Assembly (NCBI RefSeq): GCF_003048875.2
Contig: NZ_CP049264.1
Span: 1,054,001-1,118,000 of the forward strand
Direction of reading: 5' to 3'
Length of the DNA: 64,000 bases
Source: Campylobacter concisus
Lineage (GTDB): Bacteria > Campylobacterota > Campylobacteria > Campylobacterales > Campylobacteraceae
Position numbers and translations under genes: made by a program. Shown here one piece after another: positions 27,887 through 37,689 of the stretch. Numbering within the stretch: the first letter of the stretch is position 1; each line of letters opens with the position of its first letter. Below the pieces are notes generated by a model. It made no database searches and was not told where the DNA came from. It worked only from the letters and a program-made list of their open reading frames with translations.

Positions 27887-28408
27887 TTATTTCTCTAGTT
27901 TTTCTTTAAGTTTTTCTTTTTTAGATTTAGCTTTTGAAGCAGCTTTTTCTTTCTTTTCTTTTACTTTGTCAACAACTTTGTCTTTTTCATCTTTTGCTTT
28001 TTCACCCATACTAGTTTCATCTTCTTTGCTAGAAGTTAGCTCTTCTTTAGTTTTAGAAGCTTTCTTTTTTAATTTATCTTTTTTATCAGAGATTTTATCT
28101 TTCATCTCGTCTTTTGCCTCATCCATTTTCTTCTTACCAGCTTTTGCTTTTTCGCTTACTTCGCTCTTGCCAGTAGTAGAAATTTCACCTTTTAGGTTAT
28201 CAAAAGTTTTATCGCCGATGCCATTTACATTTTTGAGATCGTCGATTGAGTTAAATTTATTTGCTTTTCTATACTCAATGATAGCATCTGCTTTTGCACT
28301 GCCGATACCATCAAGACTCATAAGTTCCTCTTTTGTAGCTGTGTTTAGATTGATTGCTGCCATAGCCAAAGACGCAATAGTTGCAAGTGAAATCAAAATT
28401 TTTTTCAT
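27887..28408 (-). CDS. ComEA-like helix-hairpin-helix protein with a lysine-rich tail
   Basis: A 173-residue exported protein. A signal peptide (MKKILISLATIASLAMA) is followed by a ComEA-type double helix-hairpin-helix domain (INLNTATKEELMSLDGIGSAKADAI and NGIGDKTFDNL, about 19-75), which binds DNA in competence proteins. From about residue 80 to the end the chain is almost only Lys, Glu, Asp, Ala and Ser, predicted to be a long charged helix or disordered. Short ComEA proteins stop after the helix-hairpin-helix domain, so the tail is notable. It probably acts in the periplasm in DNA uptake. Confidence 0.85.
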   Translation of the reverse strand: MKKILISLATIASLAMAAINLNTATKEELMSLDGIGSAKADAIIEYRKANKFNSIDDLKNVNGIGDKTFDNLKGEISTTGKSEVSEKAKAGKKKMDEAKDEMKDKISDKKDKLKKKASKTKEELTSSKEDETSMGEKAKDEKDKVVDKVKEKKEKAASKAKSKKEKLKEKLEK

Positions 28409-28513
28409 TTTTATTCCTTAAAAGTAAATTTGAGATAAAATTCTAGCAAAGAGTGATTAATGAAGTATAAATATGAAGTAACATAAAAATGATTTTAAAT
28501 ATTGTTTATAGGA

Positions 28514-28536
28514 GAAAATCCCTGAAAATTTCAGGG
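28514..28536 (-). terminator. terminator of the rpsP-rplS operon
   Basis: On the minus strand CCCTGAAATTTTCAGGG forms a perfect hairpin, followed by ATTTTC, just after the rplS stop at 28545. Confidence 0.75.
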
Positions 28537-28544
28537 AAAAAGTT

Positions 28545-28901
28545 TTATTTTCTAAGTTCGCGGATCTTAGCTGCCTTACCGCGTAATTCGCGTAAATAGA
28601 ATAGCTTAGCTCTTCTAACACGACCTTTTCTAAGAACCTTTATCTCTTCGATAGAATCGCTAAATATTGGAAAAATTCTCTCAACACCAACACTGTTAGC
28701 ACCGATTTTTCTGATGATAAATGTTTCACCAGTGCCGCTACCACGTCTAGCTATACAAATGCCTTCAAAATTTTGAATTCTCGTTTTGTCTCCCTCGTGA
28801 ATACGAGTAGCCACACGCAATGTATCTCCTGCACGGAAGTCAGGGATATTTTTACCAGCAATTTGAGCATTTTCAAACGCTTCAATGTATTTATTTCTCA
28901 T
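28545..28901 (-). CDS. rplS: 50S ribosomal protein L19
   Basis: A 118-residue L19, at the interface of the two ribosomal subunits. The segments [22 protein letters not shown] and the end [21 protein letters not shown] are characteristic. It is the last gene of the conserved operon ffh-rpsP-khpA-rimM-trmD-rplS, 8 bp after trmD. Confidence 0.98.
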   Translation of the reverse strand: MRNKYIEAFENAQIAGKNIPDFRAGDTLRVATRIHEGDKTRIQNFEGICIARRGSGTGETFIIRKIGANSVGVERIFPIFSDSIEEIKVLRKGRVRRAKLFYLRELRGKAAKIRELRK

Positions 28902-28909
28902 GTTTTTCC

Positions 28910-29602
28910 TTATTTATGTGGCTTTAGCTTTTGATATAAATCAGGGCGAAAGTACCTTGTTTTGCAGTGAGCCATCTTGTTTTTTAAATTGTGGATTTTA
29001 GCATGATTACCCTTTAAAAACTCTGAAACCACAAAGAGAGATTTAAAATTATCAGGTTTTGTAAAAGATGGGGCTTCAAGTAAATTACCTTCAAAACTCT
29101 CCACTTCAAGGCTCATGTCGTTTCCCAAAACCCCAGGCACATTTCTTGATATCGCGTCGCTCATGCAAAGTGCAGGCAGCTCTCCGCCAGTTAAAATAAA
29201 ATCACCTATACAAAAAACTTCGTCCGCCCAAAGCTCAACAACTCGCTCATCAAGACCTTCATATCTACTGCAGACAAAACAAATATGATCTTTTTTAGAG
29301 AGCCTTTTTGCGTCATTTTGACTAAATTTTTTACCAGCTGGCGTCAAAAAAATAACATGGGCATTTTTGTCTTTTTCTTTTACAAATTTGATCGACTCAT
29401 CCAAAGGCTGCGGAAACATCAAAAGCCCTGCTCCACCTCCTATCATATAGTCATCAACTTTATTATGTTTATCGTTGGTAAAATTTCTTGGATTTATGAA
29501 ATCAATTTCAATAAATTTATTACTAATCGCACGTTTTAAAATAGAATCACAAAAGTAAGGTTTAACTAAATTTTCAAAAAGTGTAATAAACGTAAATTTC
29601 AT
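28910..29602 (-). CDS. trmD: tRNA (guanine-N1)-methyltransferase
   Basis: A 230-residue TrmD that methylates G37 of tRNAs. The SPOUT knot is seen in [31 protein letters not shown] and [11 protein letters not shown]. The Asp of the linker ([14 protein letters not shown]) is the expected catalytic residue. Its ATG overlaps the rimM stop by 4 bp. Confidence 0.97.
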   Translation of the reverse strand: MKFTFITLFENLVKPYFCDSILKRAISNKFIEIDFINPRNFTNDKHNKVDDYMIGGGAGLLMFPQPLDESIKFVKEKDKNAHVIFLTPAGKKFSQNDAKRLSKKDHICFVCSRYEGLDERVVELWADEVFCIGDFILTGGELPALCMSDAISRNVPGVLGNDMSLEVESFEGNLLEAPSFTKPDNFKSLFVVSEFLKGNHAKIHNLKNKMAHCKTRYFRPDLYQKLKPHK

Positions 29603-30129
29603 GAATTTTCTAAGATATCTTTAGCGCCTTTTACCAAAATCTCTTCACTATCCAAATTTACGTTTTCAATAAAGCGCTCCAAATATGGAATGTAAAAATT
29701 CTTTGGTTTGCCACCTGCGATAAGCTCATCATCTGTTTTTATATATAAAAGTGAATTTGCAAAATTATCTTGGATATCTTCTACAATACCTAAAATTTCG
29801 CCATTTTCTACAACTTTTAAACCAATGATATCAAACTGAAAAAATTCATCTTTTTTTAGTTTGCAGTTTTTTCTGGTGAGCTCTTTTGTGGTATAAATAG
29901 TTTTGTTTACAAGTGTTTTAGCAAGATCTAAATCATCAAAATTTTCAAACAAAACCAGCTCTTTTTGTCTGTTATAGTCTTTTATTGTGAGCTGAACACT
30001 GTTTTTATCAAAAAAGGTTACACCTTTTTTAAATTGCTCTGGGAAGTCGCTCTTGTTGTGAAGCTTTAAATAGCCCTTTAAACCAACACATCTCCCGATA
30101 GTAGCGACTTCAACAATATCACTATTCAA
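29599..30129 (-). CDS. rimM: ribosome maturation factor RimM
   Basis: A 176-residue 16S rRNA processing factor with an N-terminal RimM barrel ([20 protein letters not shown]) and a C-terminal PRC-barrel ([36 protein letters not shown]). The likely start is TTG 30129, which overlaps the end of khpA by 8 bp; no better start with a ribosome binding site is visible, so translation is probably coupled. Confidence 0.95.
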   Translation of the reverse strand: MNSDIVEVATIGRCVGLKGYLKLHNKSDFPEQFKKGVTFFDKNSVQLTIKDYNRQKELVLFENFDDLDLAKTLVNKTIYTTKELTRKNCKLKKDEFFQFDIIGLKVVENGEILGIVEDIQDNFANSLLYIKTDDELIAGGKPKNFYIPYLERFIENVNLDSEEILVKGAKDILENS

Positions 30130-30364
30130 TAGCTTTTACCGTTACTCTATAACTTGTATTGTCTTTTGCTTTACAGCCAATAATAACGGTCTTTATAGCA
30201 TTTATCATTTTGCCGTCTTTACCGATAAGCTTTCCAGTATCAACCTTATCAGCACTTATAATGATCTCGACAAAATTTTCACCAAGCTCTTGACGCTCAA
30301 TAGTCACCTTTTCAGGAAAATCAGCTATCAGCTTGGCATATTCGTATAAAAAATTTTCAACCAT
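30122..30364 (-). CDS. khpA: KH-domain RNA-binding protein KhpA (YlqC)
   Basis: An 80-residue single KH-domain protein with the GxxG loop GKDGKM in LIGKDGKMINAIKTV. Between rpsP and rimM this is the normal place for KhpA, an RNA chaperone in many bacteria. Its ATG overlaps the rpsP stop by one base. Confidence 0.93.
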   Translation of the reverse strand: MVENFLYEYAKLIADFPEKVTIERQELGENFVEIIISADKVDTGKLIGKDGKMINAIKTVIIGCKAKDNTSYRVTVKAIE

Positions 30365-30591
30365 TATTTTGTAATTTGCGCAACTCTGTCGCTAAGTTTA
30401 GCACCGACGCTTTTCCAGTAGTCCAATCTCTCTTTGTTGAAATTTATAACATTTGGCTCAACCATAGGGTTGTAATAACCAATGCTCTCTATCCAACCGC
30501 TATCGCGTCTTTTTCTGCTATCTGTAACAACTATACGATAAAAAGGTCTTTTTTTACGTCCCATTCTTGTTAGTCTTACTACTGTTGCCAT
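30364..30591 (-). CDS. rpsP: 30S ribosomal protein S16
   Basis: A 75-residue S16 beginning [21 protein letters not shown]. The ATG at 30591 is chosen because it follows AGGAG and gives the family length; a longer in-frame opening to 30666 has no support. Confidence 0.98.
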   Translation of the reverse strand: MATVVRLTRMGRKKRPFYRIVVTDSRKRRDSGWIESIGYYNPMVEPNVINFNKERLDYWKSVGAKLSDRVAQITK

Positions 30592-30662
30592 ATTATATTC
30601 TCCTCTTGTTTTTAAATAAAGCTTAAATTTAGATAACAAATATCCAAATTTAAACCCTTTTA

Positions 30663-32003
30663 TCAAACAGGTCTTTTTAAATTTGCTTGTGAAAGCATAT
30701 TTGCAAGTCCTTTTGCTCCGCCCTTTCCTGAAAATTTCTTAGCAAGCTTTGAGGCATTTTCAAACTGCTTCAAAAAGCGATTTACCTCCACTTGAGATAA
30801 TCCAGAACCAGCTGCCAAACGCCTTTTTCTACTATTGTTTAAAAGGTCTGGATTTTCACGCTCTTTTTGCGTCATAGAGTTTATCATAGCCTTAATATGC
30901 AAAATTTCTTTTGAATTATCAAGATCTATATCTTTTATCTGATTTGCAATATTTGAAAGTCCAGGTATCATACCCATCAAAGACTTCATACTACCAAGCT
31001 TTTTAACGCTTTCCATTTGATCCAAAAAGTCATTAAAGTTAAACTGACCTTTTTTTATCTTTTGATTTAGACGCTTCGCCTCTTTTTCATCGATAATAGT
31101 CGATGTTTTCTCAACCAAAGTGGCTAGGTCGCCCTCACCCATTATACGGCTTACGATACGATCTGGTATAAAGCTCTCGATATCAGCTACTTTCTCTCCA
31201 GTACCAACAAATCTAAGTGGGATATTTAGCTGTTTTGCGATGCTAATAGCTACGCCACCTTTTGAGTCAGAGTCGAATTTAGAAAGGATAACTCCAGAAA
31301 TTCCTAAAATTTCATTAAAACTTGTAGCTGTCTTTACGGCGTCTTGACCACTCATAGCGTCAGCTACGTAGAAAATTTCATGTGGATTTATCGCATTTTT
31401 TACATCTTTTATCTCTTGCATCAACTTTTCATCGATCGCGAGACGACCAGCAGTATCCACTAAAAGCACATCATAAAGACCGCTTTTTGCTTTTTCTAGT
31501 GCTTCTTTTGCTACTTTTATAGGGTTGTTTTCATTTTCTATATAAAAAAGATCTATCTCATTTGCAACGCAGAGCTGTCTTAGCTGCTCAACCGCTGCTA
31601 ATCTTTGCAAGTCGCAGGCCACAACTAAAACTTTTTTCTTTCTTAGCTTTAGATAGTTTGCAAGCTTGATAGTTGTCGTTGTTTTACCACTACCTTGCAA
31701 GCCAGCCATCAAAACAATGGTTGGCGCAACTGGCGCATAGACAAAGCCTTGATTGCCAGGAGCTGTTAAGATAGTAGTTAAATTTGACTTGATCGCATCT
31801 AGAAAATTCTTTTGGCCAACGCCAGTTTGCTTTAGTTCGCTTTCGATAGACGCGAGTAGATCTTTGGTGACTTTGTGGTGAACATCAGCTTTTAAAAGAG
31901 CTTTTTTGAGCACGTCAAGTGCGTTTTTTAGAGCTTTTTCGTCATCTACAAAACGTATCTTACTAACGGCTAATCTAAAAGACTCGCTAATTTGTTCGAA
32001 CAC
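30663..32003 (-). CDS. ffh: signal recognition particle protein Ffh
   Basis: A 446-residue SRP54 GTPase that targets membrane proteins to FtsY and SecYEG. The NG domain shows [19 protein letters not shown] and [10 protein letters not shown]; the methionine-rich M domain runs from about residue 300 ([24 protein letters not shown]). Translation starts at GTG 32003, after GAAAGG. No 4.5S RNA gene is visible in the window. Confidence 0.97.
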   Translation of the reverse strand: MFEQISESFRLAVSKIRFVDDEKALKNALDVLKKALLKADVHHKVTKDLLASIESELKQTGVGQKNFLDAIKSNLTTILTAPGNQGFVYAPVAPTIVLMAGLQGSGKTTTTIKLANYLKLRKKKVLVVACDLQRLAAVEQLRQLCVANEIDLFYIENENNPIKVAKEALEKAKSGLYDVLLVDTAGRLAIDEKLMQEIKDVKNAINPHEIFYVADAMSGQDAVKTATSFNEILGISGVILSKFDSDSKGGVAISIAKQLNIPLRFVGTGEKVADIESFIPDRIVSRIMGEGDLATLVEKTSTIIDEKEAKRLNQKIKKGQFNFNDFLDQMESVKKLGSMKSLMGMIPGLSNIANQIKDIDLDNSKEILHIKAMINSMTQKERENPDLLNNSRKRRLAAGSGLSQVEVNRFLKQFENASKLAKKFSGKGGAKGLANMLSQANLKRPV

Positions 32004-32065
32004 TAATCACCTTTCTAAGTTGTTATTAAAGGGCGTATATTACTAAATAATTTCTTTATTGCTCT

Positions 32066-32824
32066 TTAAATTTCAAATTTATTAGATAGCTCAAATCCAA
32101 GAGAGTTAAATTCTCTTGGGATCGGCGCTTTAAATTTATAGTCTAAAAGAGCGATAGAATAGGCATGTAAAAACATTCTATTTGCCCTATTTTTGCCGTA
32201 TTTCTCATCGCCAACGATAGGTAAATTTAAACTAGCCAAATGCACTCTTATCTGGTGCGTTCTGCCTGTTTTTATGACAACTTTTACCAGTGTTTTTTTA
32301 CCTGCAACCATGAGTGGTGAAATTTCACTGATCGCCTCTTTGCCATCTTTTGAGATCTTTGAGAAGGCGCCATTTTTATTTTTTATAGTTAAGATCGGCT
32401 CATTTACGACCACTTCCTCGCTCATGATGCCCCTAACTGCGGCCACGTAAATTTTCTCAACCTTCATCTTTTTAAACTCATTTATGGCAAGGCTTGCAAA
32501 TTCATCATTTTTTACAAGAAGTAGCACGCCGCTTGTGTCTTTATCGAGCCTGTGAAGGAGTGGAAATTTATAAATTTGACTGATTTTTTCGCTAGTAACG
32601 GCAGCAGGCTTATTAATGGCTATTAAATTTTCATCTTCAAAGATAACACTTGGCTTTGGCATCTCTTCGACGCTAAATTTAGTATTTTCGCTCATTAGCG
32701 CACGGGCGATCATCACCTTTTGCCCCTTTGCGTAAACCAGTCCGCTGTCGATTAGCTCCTTTGCCTCGTTGTTTGAGATATTTTTTTGTTTGGCTAAAAT
32801 TTTATACGCTTTTTCTTCACTCAT
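32066..32824 (-). CDS. RluA-family 23S rRNA pseudouridine synthase
   Basis: A 252-residue pseudouridine synthase. The catalytic motif HRLDKDTSGVLLL lies near residue 90, with Asp in HRLD, and the RTHQIRVHLASLN motif follows. A short S4-like N-terminal region (NISNNEAKELIDSGLVYAKGQKV) binds RNA. It is probably of the RluC/RluD type; the target uridine cannot be assigned. Its ATG overlaps the waaA stop by 4 bp. Confidence 0.9.
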   Translation of the reverse strand: MSEEKAYKILAKQKNISNNEAKELIDSGLVYAKGQKVMIARALMSENTKFSVEEMPKPSVIFEDENLIAINKPAAVTSEKISQIYKFPLLHRLDKDTSGVLLLVKNDEFASLAINEFKKMKVEKIYVAAVRGIMSEEVVVNEPILTIKNKNGAFSKISKDGKEAISEISPLMVAGKKTLVKVVIKTGRTHQIRVHLASLNLPIVGDEKYGKNRANRMFLHAYSIALLDYKFKAPIPREFNSLGFELSNKFEI

Positions 32825-33957
32825 AAAGTGCTCCTTATATCTTCTATGATCACATCAGCGCTGGCCTGCACGGCGATCTTGCTCTTTTTGGCGTTACCAT
32901 CTATTATGCCGCCAATCTCACTGGCCTTTGCGATATAGATGTTTTCAACTAGGCCAAATAACGCCTTTTGGTTAAATATAAACTCGCCGCTAATTATCAC
33001 TGGGTTAAATTGTGCGCACTCGATTGGATTATGCCCGCCGATATTTGGCATAAAACTGCCTCCAAGCACGACTATATCGCTAATAGCATAGACATTTACA
33101 AGCTCGCCTAAAGTATCAAGCAAATTTACTTTAGCTTCAAATTTATGACTTTGGCTAAATTTAGCAAAGCTAAAGTCATGCTTTTTAGCATACTCGCCTG
33201 CAATCTTTTCAACCTCTGCAAATCTCTCAGGGTGGCGTGGTGCGATGATCAAAAGATCGTTTTCTTTTAAATTTAAATTATCTAAAATCATCTCTTCTTC
33301 GCCAGTATGCGTGCTTGCTAGCACGATCACTCTAGCTTTTGGCTTTTCATAAATTTTACTCACACTTGGTAAAAACGCAGCTTTTATGTTGCCAACAACC
33401 TCTATTTCACCTGCTCCAAGCGACTTTAGCCGCTCTTTATCAAGCTCACTTTGGGCGTAAATTTTATCTATAAATTTAAAAAGATATCTGTAAAAAAAGC
33501 CAAATTTTAAGTAGCTTTTATAGCTTCTATCTGAAATTCTAGCGTTTATGAGGATCACGCGGCTGCCCTTTAGCTTTACCATGAAAACTAGCATAAGCCA
33601 AAGCTCAGCCTCAAAAATGACTAAAATTTTGCTCTTTTTTAGCCAAAATGGCAAGAAAATTTCAAATGGCAAAAACCTTGTGTTAGAGCAAATTTTACTC
33701 GCCGCTTCAAAGCCCGTATTTGTCACGACGCTTATGGCTTTGCTATCAAATTTTTGCATCAAAGGCTTAAGCGCTTGCACCTCGCCAAATGAGCAAGCGT
33801 GAAAATGCACATCTGCGTCTTGAAATTTTGGATTATTAAAGAGAAAAAAACGTGCTGGGATCGATCTATGATATTTTTTTTTGAAACTTAATAAAAGTAG
33901 AAAAATAGCCCCAAAAAAGTAGAGTATTGAGGCTAAAAAATAATATATTATTATCAC
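32821..33957 (-). CDS. waaA: 3-deoxy-D-manno-octulosonic acid (Kdo) transferase
   Basis: A 378-residue GT30 glycosyltransferase that adds Kdo to lipid IVA at the cytoplasmic face of the inner membrane. An N-terminal membrane anchor (IIIYYFLASILYFFGAIFLLLLSF) is followed by HACSFGEVQALKPL, with the catalytic Glu in SFGE, and by the nucleotide-binding segment VVLGGSFMPNIGGHNPIE. The start is GTG 33957. It is slightly shorter than the E. coli enzyme (425 residues), as in other epsilonproteobacteria. Confidence 0.93.
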   Translation of the reverse strand: MIIIYYFLASILYFFGAIFLLLLSFKKKYHRSIPARFFLFNNPKFQDADVHFHACSFGEVQALKPLMQKFDSKAISVVTNTGFEAASKICSNTRFLPFEIFLPFWLKKSKILVIFEAELWLMLVFMVKLKGSRVILINARISDRSYKSYLKFGFFYRYLFKFIDKIYAQSELDKERLKSLGAGEIEVVGNIKAAFLPSVSKIYEKPKARVIVLASTHTGEEEMILDNLNLKENDLLIIAPRHPERFAEVEKIAGEYAKKHDFSFAKFSQSHKFEAKVNLLDTLGELVNVYAISDIVVLGGSFMPNIGGHNPIECAQFNPVIISGEFIFNQKALFGLVENIYIAKASEIGGIIDGNAKKSKIAVQASADVIIEDIRSTL

Positions 33958-33965
33958 GAAACGTG

Positions 33966-34673
33966 TTATTGCTCTTGTTTATATAAAATTCTGCCACAAT
34001 GCGGACAAGTAACGATGTCTTCGCCTTTTACGACTGCAGAGAAAGTCTTATCATTTATCTGCATAAAGCAGCCGTAACAAGCTTGTTTTTTAACTGGCAC
34101 AACGGCTGTGTTGTGAGCCCATTTTCTGATCTTTTCGTAAAATGCTAGGATTTTTTGGTTCATCGCAGCAACAAGTTTATCTTTTTTAGCATAAACCTCT
34201 TTGCGCTCTTTTTCGATCTTTTCAAGCTCAGATGAAACCTCGCTTTTTATCTTTTCTAAATTTCCTTCAAGCTCTGTTTTTTTGGCATTTAGCTCATCTT
34301 TTTGAGCATTTTTATTGTCTATTAGTTTTTCAAGTCTAGCAATCTCTTCATTTGCTGCTTCAAGTTGCTCTTTTGCGATATCTTCTTCAAGACCTAGCGC
34401 TTTTATCTCTTTTTCGCTTTTTGCGCTTGAGCTTTTTTTAGCTACATCTTTGATCTTTGCACTAAATTCTGCGATGTGAGCGTTTGTGCCTGATTTTTGT
34501 GATTTTAGATCATTTACCTCTTCGTCAAGTCTTTCTACATTAACCGCTATAGTTTCACACTCTTCTTCTATGCTTTTATAGGCTTTTTCTACTTCTTGTA
34601 TGCGCGGCGTGAAACCATCTATTTGTTTGTCAAGATCAGATAATTCAACTAATTGTTGCAAATATTTATTCAT
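33966..34673 (-). CDS. coiled-coil zinc-ribbon protein
   Basis: A 235-residue protein: a long antiparallel coiled coil (about 1-190, rich in Glu, Lys, Leu) followed by a C4 zinc ribbon (CYGCFMQINDK...TCPHCGRILY). This family (zf-RING_7 / C4-type zinc ribbon) is widespread in epsilonproteobacteria next to nif3-like genes, as here. A role in RNA or nucleic-acid binding is suspected for relatives; nothing in this sequence settles it. Confidence 0.85.
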   Translation of the reverse strand: MNKYLQQLVELSDLDKQIDGFTPRIQEVEKAYKSIEEECETIAVNVERLDEEVNDLKSQKSGTNAHIAEFSAKIKDVAKKSSSAKSEKEIKALGLEEDIAKEQLEAANEEIARLEKLIDNKNAQKDELNAKKTELEGNLEKIKSEVSSELEKIEKERKEVYAKKDKLVAAMNQKILAFYEKIRKWAHNTAVVPVKKQACYGCFMQINDKTFSAVVKGEDIVTCPHCGRILYKQEQ

Positions 34674-34689
34674 AATGTTTCCTTTTTTG

Positions 34690-35412
34690 TTAGCAATATG
34701 TAAATGGGTTTTTAGAATTGCTTATTATAACTTCAATTTTTAGATTTTGCAAATATTTTGCTAAAAAATCACTAAAATAACGCTCGCTTTCATAGTGATT
34801 TATGTCGATCAAATTTAGTCCATTTTCCTTTGCGTAAAGGGCTTGGTGATACTTTAGATCGCCTGTTAAAAAGGCGTCTGCTTTGACATCTTGCATAAGA
34901 TCTGCGCCGCTTCCAGTGCAGATGCAAATTTTAGAAATTTCATCTTTTGCATAAACTGCTCTTAAATTTTCAAGTCCAAGTTTTTCTTTTACAAATTTAC
35001 AAAGCTCGCTAAATTTCATCTTCACATCAGCGTAGATCAAAAAGCCCTCTTTGCTTGAAATTTCAAGCCCCAAAACCTGCGTCACAAATTTCTCATTTAA
35101 AAAAGCAAGGTCGGCGTTTGTGTGAAGCGAGATGAGCGAGATATTTTTCATCATCATCTCTCTTATGAGTGAGCTTGGATAGAGGCTGTAGTCTAGGCAC
35201 TTTAACCCTTTAAAAATGAGCGGATGGTGGGTGATGATGAGCGAGTTTGGCAAGACATTTTGCAAAAGCTCACTATCAAGATCAAGGCTTAGATAAATTC
35301 GCTCAAATTCGCTATCAAATGAGCCAACCTGCAGACCACTATTATCCCAAGACTCTTGGCTCGCAAATGGGCAAATTTCATCTAAGATTTTATAAATTTC
35401 AGCTATTTTCAT
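34690..35412 (-). CDS. Nif3-like dinuclear metal centre protein
   Basis: A 240-residue NIF3/YbgI-family protein. The metal-binding residues are visible in ITHHPLIFKG, SLHTNADL and, near the C-terminus, DINHYESE. Suggested functions include GTP cyclohydrolase type 1 relatives and metal insertion, but the true reaction is unknown. I prefer the ATG at 35412 to the TTG one codon earlier. Confidence 0.9.
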   Translation of the reverse strand: MKIAEIYKILDEICPFASQESWDNSGLQVGSFDSEFERIYLSLDLDSELLQNVLPNSLIITHHPLIFKGLKCLDYSLYPSSLIREMMMKNISLISLHTNADLAFLNEKFVTQVLGLEISSKEGFLIYADVKMKFSELCKFVKEKLGLENLRAVYAKDEISKICICTGSGADLMQDVKADAFLTGDLKYHQALYAKENGLNLIDINHYESERYFSDFLAKYLQNLKIEVIISNSKNPFTYC

Positions 35413-35424
35413 CAAATTTTATTT

Positions 35425-36279
35425 TTACTCTAAGCTCTCTTTATATGTTAGCGCACACTCTTTTGCAAGCTCGCGAATTTTTAAAATGTAGTCTTGTCTT
35501 TGCGTCACGCTTATCGCTCCGCGCGCATCAAGGACGTTAAATGTATGAGCTGCAAGCATACAGTAGTCGTAAGCAGGCAGTGAAATTTTAGCCTCCAAGC
35601 AGCGTTTGCACTCGTTAAATGCGTTTTCAAACTGATTAAAGAGCATATCAATGTTTGCCACTTCGAAGTTATATTTGCTCCACTCATACTCGCCTTGTTT
35701 ATGCACATCAGCGTAGGTTACGATGTTGCCATTAGAGTCGTCCCAAACGATGTCATAGACGCTATTTACATCTTGTAGATACATAGCTAAGCGCTCAAGA
35801 CCGTATGTTATCTCACCAGATATGAGCTCGCAGGCTATGCCACCCACTTGTTGAAAATAGGTAAATTGCGTAATCTCCATGCCATCTAGCCAGACCTCCC
35901 AGCCAAGCCCCCAAGCGCCAAGTGTAGGGCTCTCCCAGTTATCTTCTACAAAGCGGATGTCGTGATTTTTCAAATTTAGACCAAGTCTTTCAAGGCTTTT
36001 TAGATAAAGCTCTTGGATATTTTCTGGGCTTGGTTTTATGAGCACCTGAAACTGATAGTAAGCGCCAAGGCGGTTTGGGTTTTCGCCGTATCTGCCATCA
36101 GTCGGACGGCGGCTTGGAGCTACGTATGCGGTCGCCCAGGGCTTTGGTCCAAGGCTTCTTAAAAATGTCGCTTGGTGATATGTGCCAGCACCTGCTGGCA
36201 TGTCGTATGGCTGAAGTATGACGCAGCCTTGTTCTTGCCAATAGTTTTGAAGCGTTAGTATTATTTGTGAAAATGTCAT
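35425..36279 (-). CDS. glyQ: glycyl-tRNA synthetase alpha subunit
   Basis: A 284-residue class II synthetase alpha subunit, seen in [35 protein letters not shown] and [15 protein letters not shown]. It carries the aminoacylation site and works as an alpha2beta2 complex; glyS is not in the window. It is slightly shorter than the E. coli subunit and looks complete. Confidence 0.98.
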   Translation of the reverse strand: MTFSQIILTLQNYWQEQGCVILQPYDMPAGAGTYHQATFLRSLGPKPWATAYVAPSRRPTDGRYGENPNRLGAYYQFQVLIKPSPENIQELYLKSLERLGLNLKNHDIRFVEDNWESPTLGAWGLGWEVWLDGMEITQFTYFQQVGGIACELISGEITYGLERLAMYLQDVNSVYDIVWDDSNGNIVTYADVHKQGEYEWSKYNFEVANIDMLFNQFENAFNECKRCLEAKISLPAYDYCMLAAHTFNVLDARGAISVTQRQDYILKIRELAKECALTYKESLE

Positions 36280-36289
36280 TTTTTGCCTT

Positions 36290-36706
36290 TTATTTTATTG
36301 ATATATAAATTTCTATTTTATCTTTTAAGTATTTTTCAAAGTCTGTTTTATAGGTTCTTTTTAGCTCGCTACTTTCAAAATATCTCCAAATTTCATCCCA
36401 AAATTTTGCAACATTTTGTGGCTCATTTGCAAAGCTAAAAAGAGCGTACTTCCCGCTTTGTATCTTTAAATTTTCATTGCCTTTTTGGTGTGATCTTATG
36501 CCGATGAAGTTATCGTAATGTCCATTAAGATCACTTTCGTAGTTACAGTAAACGCTATAAATTTCACCCCTGCCACCATAGTATTCACTCATAAATTTAG
36601 ACCATAAAGCTGGAATTTTACCCTTGCCATCTATCTCATCTTCATTTTTAGTGCGAGTTTTTACTCCGTAAATTTCAAAGCTTTCCTCTAAATTTATAAT
36701 TTTCAT
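36290..36706 (-). CDS. GyrI-like / effector-binding domain protein
   Basis: A 138-residue stand-alone protein resembling the AraC effector-binding (GyrI-like, Cass2) fold: it opens with [27 protein letters not shown] and has a later [24 protein letters not shown] segment. Such proteins bind small hydrophobic or cationic molecules. It lies between glyQ and the DUF3972-like gene on the same strand. The ligand is unknown. Confidence 0.75.
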   Translation of the reverse strand: MKIINLEESFEIYGVKTRTKNEDEIDGKGKIPALWSKFMSEYYGGRGEIYSVYCNYESDLNGHYDNFIGIRSHQKGNENLKIQSGKYALFSFANEPQNVAKFWDEIWRYFESSELKRTYKTDFEKYLKDKIEIYISIK

Positions 36707-36709
36707 GAA

Positions 36710-37183
36710 CTACTTTTGTCCGTTAAAATTTTCAACCGCTTGGTTCCACATGAGCTTATATTTTCGTTTTAAAAATTCAACTTCATCTTGTGAAATTTTA
36801 AGCTGTTTTGTAAGTGTTTCGACCGTTTTTCTATCTTCGTCATAGAGCTCTTGCATCGAGATGAGCGCCTCTTTTAAAAATTTATTCTCATTTCTTAAGG
36901 TCTCAAGCGTCTCATCTTTTGCGTCAAGCACCTTTTCGTGTAAATTTAGTATCGTGCCGATCGTCTTTTCGACAAAGCTAAAACCATCTTGGCTTTGCGG
37001 CTGCAAGGATAAATTTTGCGAAACACTAGGCACCACGCTCATCGTTCCCTCGCTCGCTTCTATCAAAATTTCTCCATTTTCCTCTTTGGTCTTCAAAACG
37101 CCACGATTTATCATATCCTCGATAACTTCGCGCTCTAAATGCACAAGTTTGCAAAATTCATCAACTCCAAGATAGGTCTGCAC
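36710..37183 (-). CDS. DUF3972-like protein with coiled coil
   Basis: A 157-residue protein starting at GTG 37183. The N-terminus (MQTYLGVDEFCKLVHLEREVIEDMINRGVLKTKEENGEILIEAS) looks like a small MerR-type winged helix. The second half is a coiled coil (LETLRNENKFLKEALIS...LKRKYKLMW). It resembles the DUF3972 family of Campylobacter as I remember it. It may be a DNA-associated structural protein, but no function is established. Confidence 0.7.
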   Translation of the reverse strand: MQTYLGVDEFCKLVHLEREVIEDMINRGVLKTKEENGEILIEASEGTMSVVPSVSQNLSLQPQSQDGFSFVEKTIGTILNLHEKVLDAKDETLETLRNENKFLKEALISMQELYDEDRKTVETLTKQLKISQDEVEFLKRKYKLMWNQAVENFNGQK

Positions 37184-37194
37184 CGCTTCTCCTT

Positions 37195-37689
37195 TTATAG
37201 TATCACTTCAACCTTTGAAGAGTCTTCCTCTAAAGCCTTTATCTTTGCCTCTCTGTCGGCCTTTAGCGCACTTGCTAGCCCCTCATCTTCAAGGGCTAAA
37301 ATTTGCACCGCAAGATAGGCTGCATTTATTGCGCCAGCCTTGCCGATAGCTAGAGTTGCCACTGGCATGCCACTTGGCATTTGCACAGTTGAGTAAAGTG
37401 CATCAACGCCGCTAAGAGCCGATCCTGCCATTGGTATGCCAATCACTGGTTTTGTTGTGTTTGCAGCGATCGCTCCAGCTAGGTGAGCCGCCATACCAGC
37501 AGCTGCGATGAAGACTTTTGCGCCCTTTTTCTCGGTATTTGCGACGTATTCGCTAGTTCTTTTTGGGCTTCTGTGGGCTGAACTGATTATCAATTCATAT
37601 TTTACGCCAAATTTCTCCAGAGTCTTTGCTGCCTCGCTAACGATCTCATAGTCACTTTTACTTCCCATTATAATAGAAACAAATTTCAT
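37195..37689 (-). CDS. purE: N5-carboxyaminoimidazole ribonucleotide mutase
   Basis: A 164-residue class I PurE of purine synthesis. The motifs IMGSKSDYEIV, ISSAHRSPKR and AAAGMAAHLAGAIAA are typical; the Ser-Ala-His segment forms the active site. Its ATG overlaps the U32 gene stop by 4 bp. Confidence 0.97.
   Translation of the reverse strand: MKFVSIIMGSKSDYEIVSEAAKTLEKFGVKYELIISSAHRSPKRTSEYVANTEKKGAKVFIAAAGMAAHLAGAIAANTTKPVIGIPMAGSALSGVDALYSTVQMPSGMPVATLAIGKAGAINAAYLAVQILALEDEGLASALKADREAKIKALEEDSSKVEVIL

Noticed and set aside
27882-28421. 179-codon plus-strand ORF, Phe/Ser-rich
   Set aside because: It is the exact antisense of the Lys/Glu-rich ComEA-like gene, which has a signal peptide and a known domain.
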